A program made the position numbers and the translations under genes. This document shows positions 36,153-45,330 of a DNA stretch of 64,000 nt, piece by piece. Under the pieces are notes generated by a model. The model was not told where the DNA came from, ran no database searches, and saw only the letters and a list, made by a program, of their open reading frames with translations. Each line of letters begins with the position of its first letter. Within the stretch, counting starts at the first letter, position 1. This stretch comes from Pedobacter psychrophilus (lineage in GTDB: Bacteria > Bacteroidota > Bacteroidia > Sphingobacteriales > Sphingobacteriaceae): positions 124,001 to 188,000 of the forward strand of contig NZ_LWHJ01000022.1 in NCBI RefSeq assembly GCF_001652725.1, given 5' to 3'.

Positions 36153-37325
36153 ATGAACTTAAAACTAATCAGACCCATTTTTTCATCAGCTATTGCTTGC
36201 TTAATAATGGCAAGTGTAGCCTGTAACCAGCAAACCTCAAAAAATGAGGACGAGTCGAAAAATCTGAGCGGGAACTTGAAAAAGGAAAATTTTGTCGATA
36301 GCATCAACGGTAAGGAAACACAATTGTACATGATAAAGAAGGGAGCGGTCACTGCCTACTTCACAAATTATGGGGCAAGGTTGGTTAGCCTTTTAGTACC
36401 GGATAAAAATGGAGCACCAACGGATGTTGTAGTTGGTTTTGGAAGCGTAAAAGATTATGTGAATTCTTCAGAACCTTATTTTGGTGCGACTATCGGAAGG
36501 TACGGCAATAGGATAGCAAAAGGGAAATTCAGCATCGATGGAAATGAATACCAATTGAGCGTAAACAATGGCCCAAATACTTTACATGGTGGTAAAGAGG
36601 GTTATCAGGCTGTAGTTTGGGATGTTGAACAACCAGACTCCACCAGTCTTGTCTTTACCTACGTATCAAAAGATGGTGAACAAGGTTTTCCTGGAAACTT
36701 GATGAACAAAGTAACTTATTCTATCACAGATGATGGAAGTGTGAAAATGGAATATGAGGCAACGACTGATAAAACAACCATCGTAAACTTAACCAATCAT
36801 GCATTCTTCAATCTTAATGGAGAGGGTTCTGGAACTATTTTAAATCATAATGTTACTATTTATGCTGATAAATATAATCCAGTGGATAGCACATTGATAC
36901 CTTCTGGACAATTGGTAACTGTTACTAATACCCCATTTGATTTCACCAAACCAGAAACGATAGGCGCAAGGATTGAGACAGAGAACGAACAGCTGAAAAA
37001 TGGAAAAGGATATGACCATAATTTTGTGCTAACAGGGGCAAAAGAAAATGGGATGTTTCATGCTGCTTCGGTAGTTGGGGATAAATCTGGAATTCAGATG
37101 GATATTTTTACTGAGGAACCTGGACTGCAGTTTTACAGTGGTAATTTTATGGGCGGTAAAAATACGTTTAAAAATGGCTCGAAGGATGATTTTAGGACAG
37201 CTTTTGCAATGGAGACACAACATTTTCCAGATTCTCCAAATCAACCTTCTTTCCCATCAACTCTTTTGAAACCGGGCGAGAAATATCATACGGTTTCTCT
37301 TTATGAGTTTTCTGTTTCAAAGTAA
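36153..37325 (+). CDS. galM: Aldose 1-epimerase (galactose mutarotase) lipoprotein
   Basis: The 390-residue exported GalM interconverts alpha- and beta-anomers of hexoses such as galactose. The signal ends MASVACN, a likely lipoprotein site (Cys24). Family features are FTNYGARLVSLLVPDKNG, IGRYGNRIAKGKF, the catalytic-His region LTNHAFFNLNGEG, YDHNFVL and the catalytic-Glu region METQHFPDSPNQPSFPST. It is closely similar to the galM at 46397. Exported mutarotases in PULs act on sugars released in the periplasm, and two here fit a galactose-rich substrate. A strong terminator follows. Confidence 0.92.
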   Translation: MNLKLIRPIFSSAIACLIMASVACNQQTSKNEDESKNLSGNLKKENFVDSINGKETQLYMIKKGAVTAYFTNYGARLVSLLVPDKNGAPTDVVVGFGSVKDYVNSSEPYFGATIGRYGNRIAKGKFSIDGNEYQLSVNNGPNTLHGGKEGYQAVVWDVEQPDSTSLVFTYVSKDGEQGFPGNLMNKVTYSITDDGSVKMEYEATTDKTTIVNLTNHAFFNLNGEGSGTILNHNVTIYADKYNPVDSTLIPSGQLVTVTNTPFDFTKPETIGARIETENEQLKNGKGYDHNFVLTGAKENGMFHAASVVGDKSGIQMDIFTEEPGLQFYSGNFMGGKNTFKNGSKDDFRTAFAMETQHFPDSPNQPSFPSTLLKPGEKYHTVSLYEFSVSK

Positions 37326-37327
37326 AA

Positions 37328-37367
37328 AAAATTATTTCAAGGTTTAATTTAACCTTGAAATAATTTT
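37328..37367 (+). terminator. Terminator-like 17-bp hairpin after the first galM
   Basis: A perfect 17-bp stem (37328-37344 with 37351-37367) has a 6-base loop and begins 2 bp after the galM stop. Its right arm ends in TTTT. Confidence 0.75.
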
Positions 37368-37435
37368 AAATTGTTAAAAAGTAAACCTTAATATTTACTG
37401 GGTTCAGGATTTCAGAGATATTATAATAAATAACT

Positions 37436-38833
37436 ATGATTATCAACCATCTAAAAAAGTTTTTCGGCATTTTAATAATGCTATCTCCAATCTTATCATT
37501 GGCACAACAAACTCGTCCAAACGTGGTCATTGTAATGGCAGATGATTTGGATACGAGGCAATTAAGTTGTTATGGTGGTAAGAATCTACAGACTACTAAT
37601 ATTGATGCGTTAGCAAAAGAAGGGATGCTATTTAATGATATTTATTGTTCTGAGGCGATATGTATCCCTACCAGGGCTTCTTTGTTTACAGGTGTTTATC
37701 CTGCGAGGCATGGTTCTTATCAAAATCATAAAAGTGTTTATCCTTATTTTAAAAGTAGCGTTAATCAGTATTTAAATAATTTGGGTTATAAAGTAGGGTT
37801 AACCGGTAAAGACCATAGTACCAAACCAAAGTCTACATTCCCTTTTGATATCATCAAAGGATTTGAAGAAAATTGCGTTTCAAAAACAGATGATTATTTT
37901 TTAGATAGTATTAAAAATTACATCACAAAGGATGATAAACCATTCTGTCTCTTTGTAATGAGCATAAATCCACATGCACCATGGACGGTCGGAGATCCTT
38001 CAAAATTTAATCCTGAAAAATTAGTTTTACCACCAAACTGGGTCGACACAAAAGAATCTAGGGTAGAATTTTGCAAATATTTGGCAGAAGTTAGAAGGTT
38101 GGATGATCAAGTTGGTGATATTACAAAACTGTTAAAAGAGACAGGTAAAGATAAAAACACTGTAGTTATATTTTTAGGTGAGCAAGGACCGCAATTTCCT
38201 GGAGGTAAATGGAATAGTTGGAATTATGGTCAAAAAAGTTCTATGATTGTGAGATGGCCGGGAACCGTAAAACCAATGACTACCAGTAATGCAATTGTTC
38301 AGTACGAGGATATTACTCCAACTTTAATAGACATTGCAGGTGGAAAAGTAATAGATTCTTTAGACGGAAATAGCTTTTTAAAAGTGATTAAGCAAGAGAA
38401 TAAAACTCATAGAGATTACGCATATGGGATATATAATAACATTCCTGAAGGGAAAGCATATCCTATGAGAAGTATAAGAGATAATGATTTTAAAATGATA
38501 CTTAACTTGAATTCAAAAGATGATTATTTCTTAAAATATGTAATGAATCCCAATGGAATTGTCTGGGCTAGCTGGACTGAAAAGGCAAAAACATCGCCTG
38601 AGGCACAAGTGCTAACAAATAGAATAATCAAGAGACCAGCTGTGCAGTTTTATGATATGAAAAAAGATCCTTATGAATTGAATAATCTGGCCGATGATTC
38701 AAAGTATCAGGCAAAAATAAAGGATTTTAAGATCAAGCTTGCTGCTTGGATGAAAGAACAAGGAGATTCAGGTGCTGCTATGGATGTTGAATTTGGGAAA
38801 CAGGCAAAATCAAAAAAGGAAGAAGGAGATTAA
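37436..38833 (+). CDS. Secreted S1-family sulfatase
   Basis: The 465-residue sulfatase has a signal peptide ending LSLAQQ (about residue 25). The formylglycine motif is CIPTR (Cys76) and the first metal pair is MADDLDT (Asp36, Asp37). The usual DNG block reads GEQGPQFPGGKW, as in the sulfatase at 34096. Alignable blocks between the two (NAIVQYEDITPTLIDIAGGK here) show they are paralogues of one subfamily. This copy lacks the C-terminal PA14-like extension. It is an independent unit after the galM terminator. It would need an external formylglycine-generating or anaerobic maturase enzyme. Confidence 0.92.
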   Translation: MIINHLKKFFGILIMLSPILSLAQQTRPNVVIVMADDLDTRQLSCYGGKNLQTTNIDALAKEGMLFNDIYCSEAICIPTRASLFTGVYPARHGSYQNHKSVYPYFKSSVNQYLNNLGYKVGLTGKDHSTKPKSTFPFDIIKGFEENCVSKTDDYFLDSIKNYITKDDKPFCLFVMSINPHAPWTVGDPSKFNPEKLVLPPNWVDTKESRVEFCKYLAEVRRLDDQVGDITKLLKETGKDKNTVVIFLGEQGPQFPGGKWNSWNYGQKSSMIVRWPGTVKPMTTSNAIVQYEDITPTLIDIAGGKVIDSLDGNSFLKVIKQENKTHRDYAYGIYNNIPEGKAYPMRSIRDNDFKMILNLNSKDDYFLKYVMNPNGIVWASWTEKAKTSPEAQVLTNRIIKRPAVQFYDMKKDPYELNNLADDSKYQAKIKDFKIKLAAWMKEQGDSGAAMDVEFGKQAKSKKEEGD

Positions 38834-39139
38834 ATTGAGATAATTAATTTAATTGAATAAATGATATTATAAAGTATCTTAAACTATTATTGTTTAATAA
38901 TTTATCATCAGCAAGTATTTGATAATTATAAAAGTGTATTAATAGAGAAAAACACAACACATGATATATATTCTATTGGAGGACTTTCTTAAATTTAAAT
39001 TATAGGCTTATAAAACCTATTTTCTAAACGTTGAACATTTTGTTCAGAATAATTTTAGAAAATTTATATTATTAGTAACTTTCAATACGCTCCATCGGTT
39101 TTCATAAATATTAAATAGTGGTTTAATTAAGATAATAAC
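38834..39139. other. Non-coding gap
   Basis: These 306 AT-rich bases lie between a sulfatase and a GH43-type gene. No coding remnant, strong hairpin or recognisable operator was seen. The promoter of the gene at 39140 is presumably here. Confidence 0.5.
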
Positions 39140-40276
39140 ATGATTAAAATATCTGCTTGGATTTATGTTTGCATAATTACTTTGATAATAACTTCTATCA
39201 GCTATAGAAGCTATGCACAAGCCATTAATGATAGTTTTAGTGATCCCAATGCTCCTATTGATGATACTACATTAACTGTTCCCCAAGTTGTTAAGCCAAT
39301 CTTAGATGTTTGGATGCGTGATACTTATATCATGAGAGCACCTGACGGTTATTATTACATGACGGGTACTGTTAATATGGATGAAACTAATAAGGATAAA
39401 GCAAATTCCAAAGATTACAATACTGGAGTGAGATTATGGAAATCTACTGATTTGAAAAATTGGATTGCAATGGGTGAGGTTTGGTCATTTATTGATGATG
39501 GTGCAGATTGGCAAAAAAGAGGTAAACCTTTGGCATCAAATGCTTTAAAAAATGATGCCAAAGACGAAATTAAAAGGGCTCTGTGGGCACCAGAACTTCA
39601 TTATATAAAAAGTAAAAAGAAATGGCTAATAGCAGCCTGCATGAATAATGGAAATGGCTCTTTTGTTTTAGAAAGTATTTCTGGTAAACCAGAAGGTCCA
39701 TATAGAAATATAGAAGGATGCAAGGATAAGCCAATATTCAATCAAATTGACCTTGGCATATTTGAAGATACAGATGGTGAAGTTTATTTGATAGGTCATA
39801 ATCATTTCATAGCCAAAATGAAAGATGATTTAAGTGATATTGAAGAGCCATTTAAACGAATTGAAGAAACCCCTTACCAACCCGAGCCTTATATTGAAGG
39901 TGTTTTTATTGTAAAACATCATAATAAATATCAGCTTCTTCAAACAGTATGGTCAGTACCAAAACCTGGAGGTGGCTACACTTACCTTAGGCCCAAAGAT
40001 GAAAACAATGTATATAGTTATGACGTAATTGTTGCAGAATCGGATCATATTTATGGCCCTTATGGTAAAAGGTACCCAGCAATTTTACAAGGAGGTCATA
40101 ACAATTTATTTCAGGATGATAAAAATGAATGGTGGTCTACTACATTTTTTAACCCGAGAGGAATTATGGGCGCTAAATTTCCTGTGACCTGCCGACCAGC
40201 AATTGTGCCAGTGAAATGGGAAAATAACAAACTAAGACCTGACTTGGAACGGGCGAATTTATTTTATGGAAAATAA
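39140..40276 (+). CDS. GH43-superfamily glycoside hydrolase
   Basis: The 378-residue secreted protein has a signal peptide ending RSYAQA (about residue 28). It shows a five-bladed propeller of the GH43 clan: an early Asp in WMRDTYIMRAPDGYYYMTGT, LWKSTDLKNWIAMG, the ALWAPELHYIKSKKKWLI strand, a middle Asp in NQIDLGIFEDTDGEVYLIGH and a likely acid Glu in EPYIEGVFIVK. It differs clearly from the other GH43 genes in the window, so it may have another specificity or belong to a neighbouring propeller family such as GH117-type. It is followed after about 190 bp by the GH2 gene. Confidence 0.8.
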   Translation: MIKISAWIYVCIITLIITSISYRSYAQAINDSFSDPNAPIDDTTLTVPQVVKPILDVWMRDTYIMRAPDGYYYMTGTVNMDETNKDKANSKDYNTGVRLWKSTDLKNWIAMGEVWSFIDDGADWQKRGKPLASNALKNDAKDEIKRALWAPELHYIKSKKKWLIAACMNNGNGSFVLESISGKPEGPYRNIEGCKDKPIFNQIDLGIFEDTDGEVYLIGHNHFIAKMKDDLSDIEEPFKRIEETPYQPEPYIEGVFIVKHHNKYQLLQTVWSVPKPGGGYTYLRPKDENNVYSYDVIVAESDHIYGPYGKRYPAILQGGHNNLFQDDKNEWWSTTFFNPRGIMGAKFPVTCRPAIVPVKWENNKLRPDLERANLFYGK

Positions 40277-40467
40277 TAATCATTTATAAAACTGATAAGA
40301 AATTATTATTAAATGTTAGATTTCTAGCTTTTTTACCCATTAAATCTTTTTAAACACAATTTTATTAATATCGGCTACAAAATTGACAACGATTAAAATG
40401 CCGTTGTATTAATATTGTTTTCATAAATCTTGGCCTCAAGATTTATTTGAGACTAATTATAGATCAG

Positions 40468-42711
40468 ATGTATTTTAATTTTAAGAAGTTATTTATTACG
40501 AGTTCGCTTTGCACTTTGTTTTTTTCCGTTGATGCTCAATATCAACAGAAACCTGTTTCTATATCTACTCCTTGGGCTTCCTCAATTAATGAAAGCAATG
40601 CATGGCAAGAATATCCAAGGCCACAACTTGTTAGGGAAGAATGGAAAAATTTAAACGGATTGTGGGATTATGCAGTGGTTAATAAAGGAACTGCAAAACC
40701 TGCAAGCTTTCAAGGTAAGATATTGGTTCCCTACTGTATAGAGTCTAGTTTATCTGGTGTTCAAAAAAGTTTGAGCCCCAAACAAGAACTTTGGTATAAT
40801 AAAGAAATAAATGTTCCTGCAGATTGGAAAGGGAAAAATATCATACTTCATTTTGGGGCGGTTGATTGGCAATCTGACTTGTATGTGAATGGAAAACACG
40901 TTGGACAACATACTGGTGGTTCTGATCCATTTTCCTATGATATTACCACTTTTTTAAATACAACTGGCGTCCAAAAAATAGCTTTAAAAGTTTTTGATCC
41001 TACGGATAGTGATATACAACCAAGGGGCAAGCAAACATTAAATCCAAGAGGGTTTTGGTATACAGCAGTATCTGGTATTTGGCAAACAGTTTGGATGGAA
41101 CCTGTTAATACAACAAGTATTTCTGTCTTAAATCCTGTTGCAGATATAGATAATGGTATCATTTCATTTAATTCTAATTTAAATAATTCTAAAGGTGATG
41201 AACAAGCAGAGATAGAAATATCATATCACGGGAAGCAGATAAAAAAAATTAAAACTAATTACCTGCCAAATTTAAAGGCAGAGTTAAATGATATAAAATT
41301 ATGGTCTCCAGAGCAACCTAACTTATATCAAGTGAAGATGATCATCTCAAGAAATGAAAAAAAATTAGATCAATTTGATTCTTATTTTGCGATGAGAAAA
41401 ATCTCTTTAGGAGAAGATAAGAATGGATTTACGAGAATAGAACTCAATAACAAACCATACTTTCAATGGGGAACTTTAGATCAAGGATGGTGGCCTGAAA
41501 GTTTACTAACTCCCCCAAGTGATAAAGCGATGAAATATGATATGGAAATGCTGAAAAGCATGGGTTTTAATATGATTAGAAAGCATATTAAACTTGAGCC
41601 AGCTCGTTATTATTATCATGCGGATACGATGGGTATGCTGTTATGGCAAGATATGCCAACCGGATTTATATCTATAAACGATCCTCAGCAACATGTAAAG
41701 TTTGATGCTGAAAAAGATTGGGATCGTCCAGAAGCTTCAGCAAAAGATTTTAAAGCGGAATGGAAATCTATCATGGATAACCTAAGATTTTTCCCATCAA
41801 TTGTAGTTTGGGTGCCTTTTAATGAAGGATGGGGACAATTTCAAACAAAAGAAGTTACCGACTGGACTCAAAAATATGATAAAGATAGATTGGTGGATGC
41901 CACAAGCGGTTGGACCGATAGAGGTGTTGGAAATATGTTTGACGCCCATCAATATCCTGGTCCATCTATGGAGCCAACTATTCAAAACAAAGGCAGGGCT
42001 GTTGTTTTAGGAGAATTTGGAGGTTTGGGATGGCCAGTTAAAGGACATTTATGGAACGAAGATAAAAGAAATTGGGGTTATAGAACTTATTTTGATAAGA
42101 GCACTTTTCATAATGAGTTTAGCAAAGTAATAAATAATCTATATCCATTATTATCACGAGGACTTTCTGCTGCTATTTACACTCAAACTTCTGATGTGGA
42201 AGGAGAAGTTAACGGATTGATTACCTATGATAGAAAATTTCAAAAAATCACAAATGAAGAAATGTATCAATTGTCTCAGCCGTTATTTGAAACAGTTAAA
42301 AAAGCCAATTTTGTAATCAATGATTCTGAAATAAAAAACTCAACTCTTTTAATAAGTCAATTGAAACCTGCTGATGGCTGGAATTTGCATAATCCGTTTG
42401 ATGCTCATTTTAAATCTCATGAAGGGCCTTATAGTGTAAAGAAAGGAGAAGATTTGTGGGCGGTAAATAGTTTTATAATAAAGGGTAAGCCAGAAAAAAT
42501 GGCTATGAAACTTTTAGCCCAAGGAGATTTAAAGATTTACTTAAATGGTACAGAAATCTATAATAATAAGATTTTAACCAAAAGACATTACGATGAATTT
42601 AACATAAGCGATTATCAAAATTTGTTAAAAGAAGGAAAAAACGTTTTAGGATTTGAATTGAAAAATTCTGAAGCTGATTCTCAATTTGATTTTGGCTTAT
42701 ATAATTTCTAA
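40468..42711 (+). CDS. Glycoside hydrolase family 2 (beta-galactosidase/glucuronidase-type)
   Basis: The product is 747 residues from ATG 40468, which gives a clean signal peptide (ending FFSVDAQ); an in-frame TTG at 40447 would add seven odd residues. GH2 order is seen: sugar-binding jelly roll (ILHFGAVDWQSDLYVNGKHV), immunoglobulin-like domain, then TIM barrel with acid/base Glu453 in WVPFNEGWGQF and nucleophile Glu516 in VLGEFGGLGWP. A C-terminal jelly-roll-like tail (about 640-747) is extra. Such mid-length exported GH2 enzymes usually cleave beta-galactosides or beta-uronides. With GH43, GH27 and sulfatases around it, a galactan-derived substrate is likely. Confidence 0.92.
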   Translation: MYFNFKKLFITSSLCTLFFSVDAQYQQKPVSISTPWASSINESNAWQEYPRPQLVREEWKNLNGLWDYAVVNKGTAKPASFQGKILVPYCIESSLSGVQKSLSPKQELWYNKEINVPADWKGKNIILHFGAVDWQSDLYVNGKHVGQHTGGSDPFSYDITTFLNTTGVQKIALKVFDPTDSDIQPRGKQTLNPRGFWYTAVSGIWQTVWMEPVNTTSISVLNPVADIDNGIISFNSNLNNSKGDEQAEIEISYHGKQIKKIKTNYLPNLKAELNDIKLWSPEQPNLYQVKMIISRNEKKLDQFDSYFAMRKISLGEDKNGFTRIELNNKPYFQWGTLDQGWWPESLLTPPSDKAMKYDMEMLKSMGFNMIRKHIKLEPARYYYHADTMGMLLWQDMPTGFISINDPQQHVKFDAEKDWDRPEASAKDFKAEWKSIMDNLRFFPSIVVWVPFNEGWGQFQTKEVTDWTQKYDKDRLVDATSGWTDRGVGNMFDAHQYPGPSMEPTIQNKGRAVVLGEFGGLGWPVKGHLWNEDKRNWGYRTYFDKSTFHNEFSKVINNLYPLLSRGLSAAIYTQTSDVEGEVNGLITYDRKFQKITNEEMYQLSQPLFETVKKANFVINDSEIKNSTLLISQLKPADGWNLHNPFDAHFKSHEGPYSVKKGEDLWAVNSFIIKGKPEKMAMKLLAQGDLKIYLNGTEIYNNKILTKRHYDEFNISDYQNLLKEGKNVLGFELKNSEADSQFDFGLYNF

Positions 42712-42767
42712 TGATTAAATTGAAAAACAATTAGTTTTTCAAACTATAACTACTTATTAAACCAATT

Positions 42768-44201
42768 ATGAAGTTATTTGAAAAGTTAGGCTTTTGCTTA
42801 ATGTTATTGATTATTGGTGGATGCTCTCCATTAAAGGTTGATAATTCTACAAAAGCAGAAAAGTCAGAAAAAAAATATAACATCATCTATATTTTAGCTG
42901 ATGATTTAGGTTATGCTGATTTAGGTTGTTATGGCAATAAATTTAACGAAACTCCAAATATAGATAAGCTGGCTGGGCAAGGTGTAAAGTTCAATCATTT
43001 TTACGCACCAGCACCTGTTTGTTCACCGTATAGGGCTGGTTTAATGACTGGTCAATATCCAGCAAGAGTGGGTATTACAGACTATCTTCGTCCGGATGCG
43101 CCAGATCATTTGGCTTTATCACATACCACCATGGCAGAAATGTTTCAACAAAATGGTTACCATACGGGTATCGTAGGTAAGTGGCATCTTTCAGGATATA
43201 CCAAAGCAGGTGCGGCAGAAGAAACTCTCCCAGATCAACACGGTTTTGATGAAGTTATGGTAAGCGAGAACAGAGGGATTGCGGAAGGTTGGTATTTTCA
43301 TCCTTATCAATTTAATAAAGAGATTAAGAAAAAACTCACTGGAGACCATGAATACATAACTGATAGACAAAATGAGGAAGCATTAGAATTTATTGATAGA
43401 AATCAAGACAAACCTTTCTTTCTTTATTTAAGTCATTACGCAATACATACCACCGTTCATGGTAAACCTGAACTGGTGGATCATTTTAGAAACAAAGCAG
43501 GGGCAGGGACCTCTCCACCAACTAAAGGAAATGAGGAAAACGATCCTTATAAAAGATGGCCAGCAGATTCAAAATCGAAAGGAAATAATCCGCATTTAGC
43601 AGCGCAACTGTTTGTAGTAGATCAAGGTGTAGGTATGATCATGGCTAGGCTAAAAGAATTAGGTCTGGATGAAAATACCATAGTTGTTTTTACAAGTGAT
43701 AACGGTGGTGAATTAACCATCACCAATAACCTTCCATTAAAAGGCGGAAAAAGTATGCTTTATGAAGGTGGTGTTACTGAACCCTGTATTGTTTGGGCAC
43801 CTAAAATATTTAAACCAGGTATTGTAGATCAAACTGCTGTAAATATGGATTTCTATCCAACTTTTATGAATTTAATTGGAGCTAAACCAAATCAACAAAA
43901 ATTAGACGGAATAGACATCACCAAAAAATTGCAAAATACTTCAGCAAAACTTCCTGAGAGAAAATTTTACTGGCACTATCCTTTAGACAATCCTCACTTT
44001 CTCGGTGGCAGATCTGCAGGGAGTATTAGAGATGGAGATTGGAAATTGATTGAATTTTTTGATGATCATACCAATGAGCTTTATAATCTTAAAGATGATA
44101 TTGGAGAGAAAAACAACCTTGCGGCTCAATATCCCGATAAGGTTAAACAGCTCGCCATAGAATTAGAAGATTGGAGAAAAGAGGTGAAAGCAAAATATTG
44201 A
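42768..44201 (+). CDS. S1-family sulfatase lipoprotein
   Basis: The 477-residue sulfatase has a lipoprotein signal ending IIGGC (Cys19). It has the first metal pair LADDLGYAD (Asp45, Asp46), the formylglycine motif CSPYR (Cys85, with Tyr in place of the usual Ser or Thr), GKWHLS, and the second metal pair TSDNGGEL. The C-terminal FDDHTNELYNLKDDIGEKNN is typical. The CxPYR form is allowed by the general CxPxR rule. It sits 56 bp after the GH2 gene, across a 9-bp hairpin at 42720-42742, and 38 bp before a GH43 gene. Confidence 0.92.
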   Translation: MKLFEKLGFCLMLLIIGGCSPLKVDNSTKAEKSEKKYNIIYILADDLGYADLGCYGNKFNETPNIDKLAGQGVKFNHFYAPAPVCSPYRAGLMTGQYPARVGITDYLRPDAPDHLALSHTTMAEMFQQNGYHTGIVGKWHLSGYTKAGAAEETLPDQHGFDEVMVSENRGIAEGWYFHPYQFNKEIKKKLTGDHEYITDRQNEEALEFIDRNQDKPFFLYLSHYAIHTTVHGKPELVDHFRNKAGAGTSPPTKGNEENDPYKRWPADSKSKGNNPHLAAQLFVVDQGVGMIMARLKELGLDENTIVVFTSDNGGELTITNNLPLKGGKSMLYEGGVTEPCIVWAPKIFKPGIVDQTAVNMDFYPTFMNLIGAKPNQQKLDGIDITKKLQNTSAKLPERKFYWHYPLDNPHFLGGRSAGSIRDGDWKLIEFFDDHTNELYNLKDDIGEKNNLAAQYPDKVKQLAIELEDWRKEVKAKY

Positions 44202-44239
44202 TGAAAAGAAGATTTAAAATCTTGGTGATATTTGAATAG

Positions 44240-45325
44240 ATGAAAAATTTTAAGATTACATTTTTTGCTTTACTGATGTTTTTCAGTATAGCTAATCTTT
44301 CAACAAGCTTTAGTTATCAAAATGATAACTCATCAATCGCTATTGATTCCTCCAACTATTTCACTAATCCGATTGGGAAAGGGGCAGATCCATGGGTTAT
44401 AAAAGATAATGGGTTTTATTATGTCTGTCAAAGCGGATTGAATAAAGCTGGAGAAAATGTAATTACCATAAAAAAATCTAGCTCCTTAATTAAAATGGGC
44501 AAGAGAGAAGAGGTTTGGAAAGCACCAAAAAATCAATGGAACAGCACCAATGTTTGGGCGCCTGAACTTCATCATATTGGGAATCACTGGTATATTTATT
44601 ATGCAGCGGGAAAATCTGGGCCTCCTTATGCTTTTCAAAGAAGTGGAGTGTTAGAATCTGTTAGCGATGATGCGCAAGGTGAATACGTTGATAAGGGAAT
44701 GCTAAAAACAGGAACAGATGAAAATGATTTTAGTGGGACCTATTGGGCTATAGATTTAACTGTTTCTGATATAAGAGGACAACTTTATGCAATTTGGTCT
44801 GGTTGGGAAAACAACCAAAAATCAGATAAGACGAAGCAATATTTATACATTGCTAAGATGAATAGCCCAACTCTAATTAGCTCAGAAAGGGTAAAAATAT
44901 CAGAACCAAGTGAAGGTTGGGAAATTGGCGGACCTTTAAATCTAAATGAAGGCCCGCAGTTGCTTATTCATAGTAAAGATGTTTTTATCATTTATTCTGC
45001 CAGAGAATCTTGGACACCACAATATCGCTTAGGTCAGTTAAGGTTAAAAACTAATGCAGATCCAATGAAGGCAGAAAGTTGGATAAAATCAGGTCCTGTT
45101 TTTATGGGTAACCCAGAAGTTTATGGGGTAGGGCATGCTAGCTTTACCAAATCTCCAGACGATAAGGAATGGTGGATATTTTATCATAGTAAAATTGATA
45201 AAACACCAGGTTGGAAAAGAGATTTAAGATTACAACAATTTTATTGGGATAAAGCTGGAAATCCAATTTTTGGCAATCCATTACCAGCCGGAACAAAAAT
45301 TAAAAAACCTTCGGGAGAAATATAG
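44240..45325 (+). CDS. GH43-family glycoside hydrolase
   Basis: The 361-residue exported enzyme has a signal peptide (about 1-25). It carries the GH43 base in NPIGKGADPWVIKDNGFYYV (Asp near 50), NVWAPELHHIGNHWYIYYAA, the middle Asp in WAIDLTVSDIRGQLYAIWSG and the acid Glu in LNEGPQLLIH. Its tail contains YGVGHASFTKSPDDKEWWIF. This resembles exported alpha-L-arabinofuranosidase-type GH43 members, although the linkage is not fixed. It is followed 5 bp later by the GH5-like gene, so they are cotranscribed. Confidence 0.9.
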   Translation: MKNFKITFFALLMFFSIANLSTSFSYQNDNSSIAIDSSNYFTNPIGKGADPWVIKDNGFYYVCQSGLNKAGENVITIKKSSSLIKMGKREEVWKAPKNQWNSTNVWAPELHHIGNHWYIYYAAGKSGPPYAFQRSGVLESVSDDAQGEYVDKGMLKTGTDENDFSGTYWAIDLTVSDIRGQLYAIWSGWENNQKSDKTKQYLYIAKMNSPTLISSERVKISEPSEGWEIGGPLNLNEGPQLLIHSKDVFIIYSARESWTPQYRLGQLRLKTNADPMKAESWIKSGPVFMGNPEVYGVGHASFTKSPDDKEWWIFYHSKIDKTPGWKRDLRLQQFYWDKAGNPIFGNPLPAGTKIKKPSGEI

Positions 45326-45330
45326 AAAAT

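Noticed and set aside
40447-40467. TTG start for the GH2 gene
   Set aside because: ATG 40468 gives a clean signal peptide; the extra seven residues would not.
42720-42742. 9-bp hairpin between the GH2 and sulfatase genes
   Set aside because: It has no T-tract and the genes are only 56 bp apart, so termination is unlikely; mentioned only within the sulfatase entry.
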